From: Aminobacter ciceronei
GTDB taxonomy: Bacteria; Pseudomonadota; Alphaproteobacteria; Rhizobiales; Rhizobiaceae
Length of the DNA stretch: 64,000 nucleotides
Direction: 5' to 3'
NCBI RefSeq assembly: GCF_014138625.1
Contig: NZ_JACJHY010000012.1
Span: 104,005-168,004 of the forward strand
Both the position numbers and the translations under genes were made by a program. The notes beneath the pieces were generated by a model. The model ran no database searches and had not been told where the DNA came from. It worked only from the letters and a program-made list of their open reading frames with translations. Position 1 is the stretch's first letter. Each line of letters opens with the position of its first letter. Of the stretch, positions 1 to 10,292 are shown piece after piece.

Positions 1-1865
<1,865 letters not shown>

Positions 1866-1950
1866 GAATACGCTCCAGGGAACCGGATATTTAAGAGGCG
1901 GCGAATGATTAGCGGGAAAATGCTGCGGTGCAACCGAAAACACACATTGC

Positions 1951-1962
1951 TAAATCGATTTA
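1951..1962. promoter_or_regulatory. AT-rich perfect palindrome in the pyc promoter region
   Basis: TAAATCGATTTA is a perfect 12-bp palindrome sitting 86 bp upstream of the pyc GTG, between that start and the livJ terminator. The surrounding bases are clearly more AT-rich than the neighbouring genes, as expected for a promoter. It is a candidate regulator-binding site for pyc. No regulator gene sits next to it, so the cognate protein is unknown. Confidence 0.35.
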
Positions 1963-1999
1963 ATTTCCGTTGGGTCAGACCGGCATTTTTCCACGGCAC

Positions 2000-2031
2000 A
2001 AAAAAATGCCCGACGCTTTCGCGCCGGGCAT
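2000..2031 (-). terminator. Rho-independent terminator of livJ
   Basis: On the minus strand, ATGCCCG and CGGGCAT pair around a short GC-containing loop and are followed at once by seven T residues. The hairpin begins about 25 bases after the livJ stop codon, so it ends the liv transcription unit and insulates pyc. Confidence 0.85.
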
Positions 2032-2056
2032 CTCACATCAGCAGACCCTGCTGAAA

Positions 2057-3172
2057 TTACTTCTGCGGCTTGTAGGTGTACTTGCCGTCGTCGCCCTTCA
2101 CCCATTCATACATGATGTAGCCGGGCAGCTTCGGGTCGCCCTTCTCGTCGAAGCCCATGTCGCCAAGCACGGTCGGGAAGGTGTTCGCCTTCATTGCCTT
2201 CGCCACTTCCTGCGGATCGACCGAACCGGCCTTCTTGGCAGCTTCGGCGATGACCTGCATCGCTGCGTAGGAGTAGAGGGTGTAAGCCTCGGGGTTGAAG
2301 CCGGCGGCACGGAACTTTTCGACCAGCGCGTTGTTCGTCGGGTTCAGCGTCGGATCGGGACCGAAGGTGTTGAGGGTACCGGCAACAGCGTCGCCAGCGA
2401 TCGAGGCGAGTTCGTTCGAGACGATGCCATCGCCCGAAACCAGCTTCGCCTTGAGGCCCTGGTCAGCCGTCTGGCGGATGATCAGGCCGGCTTCGGTGTG
2501 TAGGCCGCCCCAATAGATGATGGTGACGCCGGCTTCCTTCATCTTGCCGATGAGTGCCGAGAAATCCTTGTCGCCGATGTTGACGCCTTCGTACATGACC
2601 TCGGTCAGGCCGGCAGCGTTCATCGCCTTCTTGGTTTCGTCAGCCAGACCCTGGCCGTAAGGCGTCTTGTCGTGGATCACCGCGATCTTGGCGTCCTTGA
2701 ACTTCTCAGCCAGATATGCACCGGCGATGGCGCCCTGCTGGTCGTCACGGCCGCAGGTGCGGAAGGTGTTCCACAGGCCGCGCTCGGTGAACTGCGGGTT
2801 GGTCGCAGCCGGGGTGATTTCGAGGATGCCGTTCTCGGCGTAGACTTCCGAAGCCGGAATCGAGACGCCCGAGTTGAAGTGACCGACCACGAACTTGACG
2901 CCGTCAGCGACGAACTTGTTGGCGACCGAGATGCCCTGCTTCGGATCGGAAACGTCGTCGCCGACAACCAGCTTGATCTGCTCGCCGTTGATGCCGCCCG
3001 CGGCGTTGATGTCGGCAACCGCCTGCTCGGCGCCCTTCTGGAGCTGCGCTCCGAAGGCTGCGTTCGGGCCGGTGATCGGGCCAGCGACGCCAACAATGAT
3101 ATCGGCCCATGCGCTGCCGCTGAACGCCACAAGCGCGGTCAGTGCAACAGCCGACAAAAGTGACTTTTTCAT
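2057..3172 (-). CDS. livJ: Branched-chain amino acid ABC transporter, periplasmic substrate-binding protein
   Basis: This is the periplasmic solute-binding subunit of a hydrophobic amino acid (LIV/HAAT-type) ABC importer, 371 aa. It has a clear Sec signal peptide (MKKSLLS, hydrophobic core, cleavage near AWA-D at residue 23). The mature start [19 protein letters not shown] and the stretch [17 protein letters not shown] are typical of the LivJ/LivK family (type I periplasmic fold). GGGAGTG lies five bases before the ATG. It is the last gene of the cluster livH-M-G-F-DUF6867-livJ. A hairpin in the 136-bp leader may allow separate, higher expression, as is usual for binding proteins. The family binds Leu, Ile and Val and often other amino acids; the real substrate cannot be read from the sequence. 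Confidence 0.93.
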   Translation of the reverse strand: MKKSLLSAVALTALVAFSGSAWADIIVGVAGPITGPNAAFGAQLQKGAEQAVADINAAGGINGEQIKLVVGDDVSDPKQGISVANKFVADGVKFVVGHFNSGVSIPASEVYAENGILEITPAATNPQFTERGLWNTFRTCGRDDQQGAIAGAYLAEKFKDAKIAVIHDKTPYGQGLADETKKAMNAAGLTEVMYEGVNIGDKDFSALIGKMKEAGVTIIYWGGLHTEAGLIIRQTADQGLKAKLVSGDGIVSNELASIAGDAVAGTLNTFGPDPTLNPTNNALVEKFRAAGFNPEAYTLYSYAAMQVIAEAAKKAGSVDPQEVAKAMKANTFPTVLGDMGFDEKGDPKLPGYIMYEWVKGDDGKYTYKPQK

Positions 3173-3271
3173 TGAAACACTCCCATTAGTTGAGTGGGCG
3201 TGGATGTTCTTTCATGCGATGCCCACCCATATCGCAGAAAGGTGAGTTTGCCGATTTTCCGGCAGTTGTCA

Positions 3272-3295
3272 CGCCGATTCATTGGCGAATCGGCG
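3272..3295. promoter_or_regulatory. Hairpin between the DUF6867 gene and livJ
   Basis: CGCCGATTC and GAATCGGCG form a 9-bp perfect stem with a six-base loop, starting 13 bases beyond the DUF6867 stop codon. No T-run follows on the minus strand. It is therefore more likely an mRNA-processing or stability element, or a weak attenuator separating livJ from the permease genes, than a full terminator. Confidence 0.4.
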
Positions 3296-3308
3296 CGTTA
3301 GAACCCCC

Positions 3309-3656
3309 TCAAGACTTGGCGCGCCAAGAAAGCGGCGAGGCCTTTTCATAGAGCCAGTGATATTGCTTCACCATCTGATTGGTGCGGGTGTATTTGTAAC
3401 CAAGCGTTGCAAAAACCAGCAATATGACGGTGTCGACGATATAGTACTGCAGCGAGAACATGGTGCCCTCGAACAGCGCGTGGTGGATGAAGCGTACGCC
3501 GAGCCCAAGCCCCAGAATGTACAACACGAGCAGCGCGTAGCTGCGCCAGGTCTGGGCACAGGCGCGTCCGGTCATCCAGGCCGCCCATCCACCCAGCAGG
3601 CAGCTGACGAACAGGAACTGCCAGATCGAGGCTTCCTCGTAGAGAATGCCGTGCAT
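3309..3656 (-). CDS. Small integral membrane protein, DUF6867-like, embedded in the liv operon
   Basis: A 115-aa protein with about three hydrophobic helices (roughly residues 11-30, 41-58 and 70-88) and a basic, tryptophan- and tyrosine-containing C-terminal tail (YHWLYEKASPLSWRAKS). It lies 11 bases after livF and before livJ on the same strand. From memory this matches the DUF6867 family that recurs in liv clusters of Hyphomicrobiales; I could not run the search. No catalytic motif is visible. The conserved position suggests an accessory role to the transporter, for instance in assembly or regulation of the permease, but that is inference only. Confidence 0.75.
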   Translation of the reverse strand: MHGILYEEASIWQFLFVSCLLGGWAAWMTGRACAQTWRSYALLVLYILGLGLGVRFIHHALFEGTMFSLQYYIVDTVILLVFATLGYKYTRTNQMVKQYHWLYEKASPLSWRAKS

Positions 3657-3667
3657 GATGGTGTCTC

Positions 3668-4396
3668 CTAGTGACGGCCGCCTTCGAGATAGGCTGCGCG
3701 AACCTCGGGATCGGCGAGCAGATCCTTGCCGGTGCCGCTCATCGTGACGACGCCGTTGACCATGACGTAGCCGCGCGTCGCCAGCTTGAGCGCGCCGAAG
3801 GCGTTCTGCTCGACAAGGAACACGGTCAGCCCTTGGGTGCGGTTGAGCTCGCGGATGGCGTCGAAGATCTGCTTCACGATCAGCGGCGCCAGACCGAGCG
3901 AAGGCTCGTCGAGCAGCAGCAGCTTGGGTCGAGCCATCAGCGCGCGGCCGATCGACAGCATCTGCTGCTCTCCGCCGGAAAGCGTGCCGCCGCGCTGGCC
4001 GATGCGCTCCTTGAGACGTGGAAACAGCGTGAACACCTTCTCGACGTCCTCATCATAGTATTTGAGGTTGTCGAGGCTTGCGCCCATCTGAAGATTTTCC
4101 ATCACCGTCATGCGCGGGAAGATGCGCCGGCCCTCGGGCGATTGCGCGATGCGCAACCTCGCGATCTCGTGCGTCGGCATGTCGGTGATGTCGGTTCCGG
4201 CGAAGGTGATGGTGCCGCGGCGCGCCCTTGGCGTACCGAAGATGGTCATCATCAGCGTTGACTTGCCAGCGCCGTTGGCGCCGATCAGCGCGACGATCTC
4301 GCCTTCATTGACAGCGACGTCGACGCCGCTGAGGGCGCGGATGTTGCCGTAGTAGGTCTCGACACCTTTGATGTCGAGCAAGGTCTTAGCCGTCAC
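3668..4396 (-). CDS. livF: Branched-chain amino acid ABC transporter ATPase LivF
   Basis: One of the two cytoplasmic ATPases that drive the Liv importer, 242 aa, the usual length for LivF. It shows the Walker A GANGAGKST, the ABC signature LSGGEQQMLSIGRAL, the Walker B LLLLDEPSLGL and the switch histidine region VEQNA. The start is GTG at 4396, whose first bases form a GTGA overlap with the livG stop codon; GGAGG lies six bases upstream, inside the end of livG. The two ATPases are thus translationally coupled. It is followed after 11 bases by the DUF6867 membrane protein gene. Confidence 0.95.
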   Translation of the reverse strand: MTAKTLLDIKGVETYYGNIRALSGVDVAVNEGEIVALIGANGAGKSTLMMTIFGTPRARRGTITFAGTDITDMPTHEIARLRIAQSPEGRRIFPRMTVMENLQMGASLDNLKYYDEDVEKVFTLFPRLKERIGQRGGTLSGGEQQMLSIGRALMARPKLLLLDEPSLGLAPLIVKQIFDAIRELNRTQGLTVFLVEQNAFGALKLATRGYVMVNGVVTMSGTGKDLLADPEVRAAYLEGGRH

Positions 4397-6429
4397 TTGC
4401 CACCTCCGCGCTTGGCTTTCGCCGGCTTGGCCGCTTCACGCGCCAGCGCCTTGGCCTGCCCCACCCAGTCTTCCCGTTCGATGCGGCCGTCAAAGGCGAG
4501 ATAGGCCTCGGCCGCCGCGATGTCCGACTTCTTCCACGCCGCCACCTGGTCGAAATGGAAGATACCGTGCTCGTTGAGCTTCTTTTCGTTGACCGGCCCG
4601 ATGCCCTTGATCGCGATGAGCCGGTCGGCAACGCCGCCACGCGGAGCGGCAAGTACGTTGGAGATGGTCTTCGGAGCTGAGGGCTTCGCGGCGGCAGGTT
4701 TGGACGCCGCCGGCTTGGCGGCAGTCGGTTTGGGCGTTGACGCCGCAGGTTTGGCAGCCGGCTTGGCCGCAGCCTTCGCAGCCGGCTTGGCGGGCGCCTT
4801 TGTCGCAGCCGTTGATGACGGTTTTGCTGGCGTCTTCGTTTCGGCTTTGGCGACCGCTGGCTTGGCAGCCGGGGCAGGCTTGGCGCTGCCCTTTGGTGCC
4901 GGCGTGGCCGTGACTGCAGACTTTACGACCTTTGCTGTCTTGGTAGCAGGATTCGCGGCTGGTGTCGCCCTGGCAGCCGGTTTCGCCGGCGGCGTGGCCG
5001 TGCTGGTCGACTTCGCAGCGTTCGTGGCTTTGGCAACCGGCTTGGCCGATACAGCGGCTGGCTTGGCTGCCGGAGCAGCCTTCGCCGGGGCCTTGGTCGT
5101 TGTCTTGGCAGCAGCCTTCGGCGCATCCCCCCTGGCGACTTGCTTTGCAGGTGCCGGCGCTGCCTTGGCCGCGGGCTTGACCGCCTCTTTCACGACCGCA
5201 GGCCTGCTTGCCCTGGCCGCAGGCTTCGTCTCAGCCTTTGCCGCTAACTTGGCAGCAACAGCAGCGGATGCCTTGCCGGCTGCCGCCTTGGGCGCAGGCT
5301 TGACCGGCGCAGACATCAACCCCGCGGCTGGTGCAGCCGCAGGCTTGGCCTTCGTCGCCTTTCCGGCGGGAGCCATCTGGCTTGCAGACGCGGCGGCTGC
5401 CCTTGCAGCCTGCACTTCAACCTGACTGGCTTTCGATGCGCCCTTGGAGACCGAGACGACTTCGCCATGATCATCGCTGTGGCCAATGGTGTCGCTCACC
5501 GGTCCGGCCATCATCGACGAAGACGAACCAGGTCCATGGGCCGGATCCGGCATGCCTTCGAGCTCTTCGATGACCTGCTCGTCGCCAACCTCGACCAGAA
5601 CGTTGGATACCTCTTCGTCGTCGACGCCGAGATAGGCGGCAATGACCTTCGGATCCGTCCTGACCGACATCGGGTCGCCATCGGAAATCTTGCGGCCGTA
5701 TTCCAGCACCACGACGTGGTCGGAAATCTGCATGACCACCGACATGTCGTGCTCGATGAGCAGGATCGACGTGCCGGTGTTGTCCTTGATGTCGTTGAGC
5801 AGCGTATTGAGTGCCAGCGACTCTTTAGGGTTGAGGCCGGCCGCCGGTTCGTCGAGGCAAAGCAGCTCTGGTCCGGTACACATGGCGCGCGCAATCTCGA
5901 GGCGGCGTTGTGCGCCATAGGGAAGGTCGCCCGCCGGATCGTCGGCACGGTCGAGCAGTTCGGCCTTTTCGAGCCAATGCTTGGCAAGCTCGACTGATTC
6001 AGCCGACGCCCTGCGGTAGCCGCCAAGGCCGACCAGGCCCATGACGGTAAATCCGGAGGCCTTCATCAGCTTGTTGTGCTGGGCAACCAGAAGATTCTCG
6101 AGCAGCGTCATGCCCGAAAACAGCCGGATGTTCTGGAAGGTACGCGCGACCTTGGCCTTGGCCGTGATCTGGAAGTCCGGCATGCGCTCGAGCAGGAATT
6201 CCCCGCCTTCGCGGCCGTTGAACCGGATCATGCCTTCGGTCGGCTTGTAGAAGCCCGTAATGCAGTTGAAGACCGTGGTCTTGCCGGCACCGTTCGGGCC
6301 GATCAGCGCGGTGATTTCCCCGCGCTTGGCCTCAAAGGACAGGTCGCCGATGGCGACAAGGCCACCGAATTTCATCGACAGATGCTCGACCTGCAGGATC
6401 GGCTTGCTCATGGATGCGCTCGCGTTCAT
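4393..6429 (-). CDS. livG: Branched-chain amino acid ABC transporter ATPase LivG fused to a low-complexity linker and a C-terminal helix-hairpin-helix domain
   Basis: 678 aa, about 2.5 times the normal LivG length (near 255). Residues 1 to about 275 are a complete LivG: Walker A GPNGAGKTT (44-52), signature-like YGAQRRLEIARAM (about 171-183), Walker B LLCLDEPAAGLN, and the family ending KVIAAYLG. Then come about 320 residues almost wholly of Ala, Lys, Pro and Thr (repeats of the type KPAAKAAA). Residues 600-678 form a compact domain with the HhH signature AIKGIGPVNEKKLNEHGI and the ending FDGRIEREDWVGQAKALA. That domain resembles the COG3743-type module found at the C-terminus of alphaproteobacterial NuoE, from memory. 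The reading frame is continuous and the start overlaps the livM stop (TGATG), with GGAAGGA upstream. The ATPase assignment is firm; the role of the tail is unknown. Confidence 0.9.
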   Translation of the reverse strand: MNASASMSKPILQVEHLSMKFGGLVAIGDLSFEAKRGEITALIGPNGAGKTTVFNCITGFYKPTEGMIRFNGREGGEFLLERMPDFQITAKAKVARTFQNIRLFSGMTLLENLLVAQHNKLMKASGFTVMGLVGLGGYRRASAESVELAKHWLEKAELLDRADDPAGDLPYGAQRRLEIARAMCTGPELLCLDEPAAGLNPKESLALNTLLNDIKDNTGTSILLIEHDMSVVMQISDHVVVLEYGRKISDGDPMSVRTDPKVIAAYLGVDDEEVSNVLVEVGDEQVIEELEGMPDPAHGPGSSSSMMAGPVSDTIGHSDDHGEVVSVSKGASKASQVEVQAARAAAASASQMAPAGKATKAKPAAAPAAGLMSAPVKPAPKAAAGKASAAVAAKLAAKAETKPAARASRPAVVKEAVKPAAKAAPAPAKQVARGDAPKAAAKTTTKAPAKAAPAAKPAAVSAKPVAKATNAAKSTSTATPPAKPAARATPAANPATKTAKVVKSAVTATPAPKGSAKPAPAAKPAVAKAETKTPAKPSSTAATKAPAKPAAKAAAKPAAKPAASTPKPTAAKPAASKPAAAKPSAPKTISNVLAAPRGGVADRLIAIKGIGPVNEKKLNEHGIFHFDQVAAWKKSDIAAAEAYLAFDGRIEREDWVGQAKALAREAAKPAKAKRGGGK

Positions 6430-8024
6430 CAGCCGTGTCCTTCCTTGGTGAAGGAACTGGAGACAGCTTTTCGTTCATGCAGGAAGGCCGTGGGTTCGCG
6501 GCTGCCGACGAAACCTCGCGGCTTCCACAGCATCACGATGACCATCGCCATGCCAAACAGCAGCATGCGGTAAAGCTCAGGCGTGAAGTCCGGCCCGAAA
6601 ACGTGCTTGAGGAACTCCATCTCGCGCAGGATCTCGGTGCCGCCGATCATCACCGCGGCCGCGACCGCGATGCCGACCAGCGACCCCATGCCGCCGAGCA
6701 CCACGATAGCCAGGATGATCGCCGATTCCAGGAAGACGAAGGATTCAGGCGACACGAAGCCCTGGCGCGCGGCGAAGAACGAGCCGGCGAAACCGCCGAA
6801 CATGGCGCCTGTCGCAAAGGCGGTGAGCTTAGTGGTGGTGGTGTTGATGCCGAGCGAACGGCAGGCGATCTCGTCCTCGCGCAGCGCTTCCCAGGCGCGG
6901 CCGACCGGCATGCGGCGCAGGCGTATGGTGACGAAGGCAGTCAGCAGCGCCAGGCCAAGGATGAGGTAGTAGAGGAAGATCTTGTAGTAGGCGCCGGACT
7001 GGGCGATGCCGAGCACCTTGGCGATGTAGTTGGGATCGGAGACGTTGAACGACATCAGCCCGAAGAAGCTGACCTTCGGGATGCCGGAGATGCCGGCAGC
7101 ACCGTTGGTGACTTCGCGCCAGTTGATCAGCACGAGGCGGATGATCTCACCAAAGGCGAGCGTGACGATCGCCAGATAGTCGCCTCGAAGCCGCAGAACC
7201 GGGAAGCCGAGGATGACGCCCCAGAAGGCGGCCATGATGCCGGCCACCGGCAGCAGGATCCAGAACGACCAGCCGAGCTGCGTTGCCAAAAGCGCGTAGG
7301 CATAGGCGCCGACGGCGTAGAAAGCGACGTAGCCGAGATCGAGCAGCCCGGCGAGACCGACGACGATGTTCAGGCCCCAGGCCAGCATGACGTAGATCAG
7401 GATCTGGATGCCGAAATTGTCGACCCACTTGAGCGAACCCTGGAAGCCGCCAGCCATCGAACCCGTCAAGAGCGCCAGGATCAGGACGACAACGATTGGA
7501 TAGGCGATCAGGACGCCGACGCCGAGGGCCGAAAAGTGGTTATGGATGAAGGCGCGGAAGTAGAACAGCACCGAGGCCAGCGCATAGATGATCGCCAGCG
7601 CGCGGAAGAAGCGCAGGTAACCAGCCAGGCCGGAACCGAAAATCCCGTCAAGCGAGCCGGCGAACAACAGAAGCACCGCCGCGACGACCAGCGCCCCAAT
7701 GAAGTAGGGCAAGCGGAAGAACCGCGTCGCCACGCTGTCTGGCAGCAGCCCGCTGGCGACATCGACGATCTTCTGTCGCGCCATGAATGGCTGCGCATAG
7801 GCGACGTAGAGGAAGCGGCCGAGCATGACCAGACCGACGACGATGGTAAGCAGGCCCCAGCGCGGAACGAGGACCAGTTCGTTGCTGATGTTCTGGTCGG
7901 TCTTGAGGCCGATGAAGAGGAAGAAAAGGCCAAACGCGATGATACCCGCATAGAAGGCCTCGCGAAGGCCGTGCTGCAATGGGCTGGCGGTCTCTTCGCG
8001 TGAAGCTTGGGCGATATTGGCCAT
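6429..8024 (-). CDS. livM: Branched-chain amino acid ABC transporter permease LivM
   Basis: Inner-membrane permease subunit, 531 aa, pairing with LivH to form the translocation path. It is made of many hydrophobic helices and carries the LivM core segments [39 protein letters not shown] and the ATPase-coupling region [20 protein letters not shown]. The first 180 residues contain extra membrane segments not present in short LivM proteins. The start chosen is ATG at 8024 ([11 protein letters not shown]); an in-frame start further upstream would run deep into livH. It lies four bases after the livH stop and overlaps livG by one base, so the permeases and ATPases are co-translated. Confidence 0.93.
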   Translation of the reverse strand: MANIAQASREETASPLQHGLREAFYAGIIAFGLFFLFIGLKTDQNISNELVLVPRWGLLTIVVGLVMLGRFLYVAYAQPFMARQKIVDVASGLLPDSVATRFFRLPYFIGALVVAAVLLLFAGSLDGIFGSGLAGYLRFFRALAIIYALASVLFYFRAFIHNHFSALGVGVLIAYPIVVVLILALLTGSMAGGFQGSLKWVDNFGIQILIYVMLAWGLNIVVGLAGLLDLGYVAFYAVGAYAYALLATQLGWSFWILLPVAGIMAAFWGVILGFPVLRLRGDYLAIVTLAFGEIIRLVLINWREVTNGAAGISGIPKVSFFGLMSFNVSDPNYIAKVLGIAQSGAYYKIFLYYLILGLALLTAFVTIRLRRMPVGRAWEALREDEIACRSLGINTTTTKLTAFATGAMFGGFAGSFFAARQGFVSPESFVFLESAIILAIVVLGGMGSLVGIAVAAAVMIGGTEILREMEFLKHVFGPDFTPELYRMLLFGMAMVIVMLWKPRGFVGSREPTAFLHERKAVSSSFTKEGHG

Positions 8025-8028
8025 GTTG

Positions 8029-8931
8029 TCAGACCTTCTCGACTTCGGGCCGGCCAAGGATGCCGGAGGGCAGGAAGATGAGCACGATGGCGAGGATCGA
8101 GAACGCTGCAACGTCCTTGTAGTCGATCGAGAAGTAGGCCGACCACATGCTTTCGATGAAGCCGATCATCAGGCCGCCAATGACAGCTCCCGGCAACGAG
8201 CCGATGCCGCCAAGCACCGCCGCCGTGAAGGCTTTGACCCCGGGCACGAAACCGTCGGAGAAGGCAACGACACCGTAATACATGAGGAACAGGGTACCGG
8301 CGACGGCGGCAAGGGCTGCACCCATGATGAAGGTGATGGAGATGGTGCGGTCGACGTCGATGCCGAGCAAAGCTGCCATCTTGCGGTCCTGCTCGCAGGC
8401 ACGCTGGGCGCGGCCGAGCGAGGTCTTGTTGACGAGGTACCAGAACAAAGCGAGCAGCAGGGCGGTGACCACGACGATGATGATCTGCTTCAGCGAAATC
8501 GAGATGCCGCCGATATCGTAGACCTGGCTGACCATTGGCGGGATCGGCTTGTTGCGCGGACCCTGGGTGACCTGAACGAAATTGGACAGCGCGATCGACA
8601 TGCCGATGGCGGTGATCAGCGGCGCTAGGCGGAACGATCCGCGCAGCGGCCGATAGGCCACCTTTTCGATCGTCCAGTTGTAGAGGCTGGTCAGGAGCAT
8701 CGCCACGACCATCATGATCAGCAGGGCGATGACGACCGGCACCGAATAGAACATGGCGCCCAGGATCAGGAACACGATCAGGGCTGTAAACGCCCCGAGC
8801 ATGAAGATGTCGCCATGGGCGAAATTGATCATGCCGATGATGCCGTAGACCATCGTATAGCCGATCGCGATCAGGCCATAGATGGACCCCAGCGTCAGCC
8901 CATTGACCAGCTGCTGGACGAAATATTGCAT
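8029..8931 (-). CDS. livH: Branched-chain amino acid ABC transporter permease LivH
   Basis: Inner-membrane permease, 300 aa, the usual length for LivH. It begins [20 protein letters not shown] and contains [19 protein letters not shown], the most conserved LivH stretch, plus the coupling loop [20 protein letters not shown]. An upstream ATG at 8967 exists, but the ATG at 8931 is preceded by AGGGGAG at good spacing and gives the family N-terminus. It is the first gene of the liv set, so the promoter should lie in the 345 bases upstream. Confidence 0.93.
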   Translation of the reverse strand: MQYFVQQLVNGLTLGSIYGLIAIGYTMVYGIIGMINFAHGDIFMLGAFTALIVFLILGAMFYSVPVVIALLIMMVVAMLLTSLYNWTIEKVAYRPLRGSFRLAPLITAIGMSIALSNFVQVTQGPRNKPIPPMVSQVYDIGGISISLKQIIIVVVTALLLALFWYLVNKTSLGRAQRACEQDRKMAALLGIDVDRTISITFIMGAALAAVAGTLFLMYYGVVAFSDGFVPGVKAFTAAVLGGIGSLPGAVIGGLMIGFIESMWSAYFSIDYKDVAAFSILAIVLIFLPSGILGRPEVEKV

Positions 8932-9276
8932 ATGGATGCGGCTCCCCTGGAATGTCGCGCGATGCACGCATTCCTTTTGATATTTCCCCTAGTCCTAAAG
9001 TTTCGAGCCTGGATTGCAACGTGATTCTTCAACCCGTTGCGGCTTGCCGGACAGCGTTTTCCGCCGCCTCTGTTTTTTGTTGTCCAGGCCCTGGACTATC
9101 GCGAAACCTATCATTGGCTCAACGCAATGTCTTTGCCGTTTCCGGTGATTTTGCGCGCCATTATCGAAGAATGTAGCGCCAAGATACGTAACAGCAACAG
9201 GTTCTTGCGTCTTGCCGATGGTCTCTTTCCTATGAATGTCTAGACATATTGGCTGCTCCAGCTCCCTGCCATACGA
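8932..9276. other. Intergenic region between the hydroxyproline genes and livH
   Basis: 345 bases with no convincing gene on either strand. It should contain the livH promoter reading leftward. It is more AT-rich than the genes and holds one clean palindrome (9236-9247). I could not identify convincing -35/-10 boxes, and no terminator with a T-run follows the epimerase stop, so read-through from the hydroxyproline genes into liv is possible. Confidence 0.5.
9236..9247. promoter_or_regulatory. Palindrome ATGTCTAGACAT downstream of the epimerase gene
   Basis: A perfect 12-bp palindrome with a TGTCTAGACA core, about 30 bases beyond the epimerase stop and 305 bases upstream of livH. The form resembles operators of some GntR/FadR-subfamily repressors, but it differs from the TGATATATCA sites next to the local GntR gene, so it need not be bound by that protein. 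Confidence 0.3.
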
Positions 9277-10278
9277 CTATTTGACTATGAACCCATGCGC
9301 GAACGGATCGCGATCGTCGATGAAGATGGTGTTCAATCCGGTCATCCGCGCCCACCCCCCGATCGAGGGAATGATCGCCTTCTTGCCGGCCACTTCGACC
9401 TCGCGCTCGACCCGCCCCTTGAACAGCGAACCGATGATCGATTCGTGCACGAAATCGTCACCCGCCCTGAGCTTGTCCTTGCCGTGAAGCTGCGCCATGC
9501 GCGCCGAGGTGCCGGTGCCGCAAGGCGAGCGGTCGATCGCCTTGTCGCCATAGAAGACCGCGTTGCGGGCATGCGCTTCGGCATGCTTCGGCGCACCCGT
9601 CCACAGCATGTGCGACAGCCGGTCGATGCCGGGATTTTCAGGATGCACAAACTGGTATTTTTCGTTCAGCCGCTGCCGCACGACAGGGCTCCAGGCGATG
9701 AAATCGCCGGCGGTGTAGTCGGCCATGTCGCGGTAGTTTTCCTGCGGCTCGACGATGGCGTAGAAATTTCCGCCATAAGCGACGTCGACCCTGATCTCGC
9801 CGAGTACAGGGCATTCGACCGAAAGCCCTTCGGCATAAAGGAAGGACGGCACGTTGGTGATGCGCACTTCCTCGACATAATCGCCGACCTGCCTGTACTC
9901 GGCAATCACGAGGCCGGCCGGCGTGTCGAGGCGCAGCGTGCCCGGCGTCTTCGGCTTGATCAGCCCGTGCTCGATCGCCATCGTCACCGTGCCGATCGTG
10001 CCGTGGCCGCACATCGGCAGGCAGCCCGACGTCTCGATGAACAGGATGGCGACATCGCAATCCTCGCGCGTCGGCGGATAGAGGATCGAGCCCGACATCA
10101 CGTCATGGCCGCGCGGCTCGAACATCAGCCCGGTGCGGATCCAGTCGTATTCGGCAAGGAAATGCGCCCGACGTTCCATCATCGTCGCGCCTTCGAGGCG
10201 GGGGCCACCGCCCGCCACCAGCCGCACCGGATTGCCGCAGGTGTGGCCGTCGATACAGAAAAAGGAGTGGCGCGCCAT
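9277..10278 (-). CDS. 4-hydroxyproline 2-epimerase (proline racemase family)
   Basis: Proline racemase-fold enzyme, 333 aa. It should invert C2 of trans-4-hydroxy-L-proline to give cis-4-hydroxy-D-proline, the first step of hydroxyproline breakdown. Both catalytic cysteines are present: Cys90 in PMCGHGTIG and Cys253 in DRSPCGTGTSARM. That two-Cys form separates true epimerases/racemases from the Cys/Thr dehydratases of the same family. The chosen ATG at 10278 gives MARHSFFCIDGHTCGNPVR, the family start. It lies 14 bases after the FAD dehydrogenase gene and near the Delta1-pyrroline-4-hydroxy-2-carboxylate deaminase, which favours hydroxyproline over proline as substrate. Proline racemase activity cannot be excluded by sequence alone. 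Confidence 0.88.
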   Translation of the reverse strand: MARHSFFCIDGHTCGNPVRLVAGGGPRLEGATMMERRAHFLAEYDWIRTGLMFEPRGHDVMSGSILYPPTREDCDVAILFIETSGCLPMCGHGTIGTVTMAIEHGLIKPKTPGTLRLDTPAGLVIAEYRQVGDYVEEVRITNVPSFLYAEGLSVECPVLGEIRVDVAYGGNFYAIVEPQENYRDMADYTAGDFIAWSPVVRQRLNEKYQFVHPENPGIDRLSHMLWTGAPKHAEAHARNAVFYGDKAIDRSPCGTGTSARMAQLHGKDKLRAGDDFVHESIIGSLFKGRVEREVEVAGKKAIIPSIGGWARMTGLNTIFIDDRDPFAHGFIVK

Positions 10279-10292
10279 GATGATACCTTGCG

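Noticed and set aside
4393..5600. livG tail as a separate DNA-binding gene
   Set aside because: There is no stop, start codon with ribosome-binding site, or frame change between the ATPase and the linker; the frame is continuous from the ATG at 6429.
8932..9276. Riboswitch or leader peptide ahead of livH
   Set aside because: No run of Leu/Ile/Val codons, no terminator/antiterminator pair and no known riboswitch pattern could be made out.
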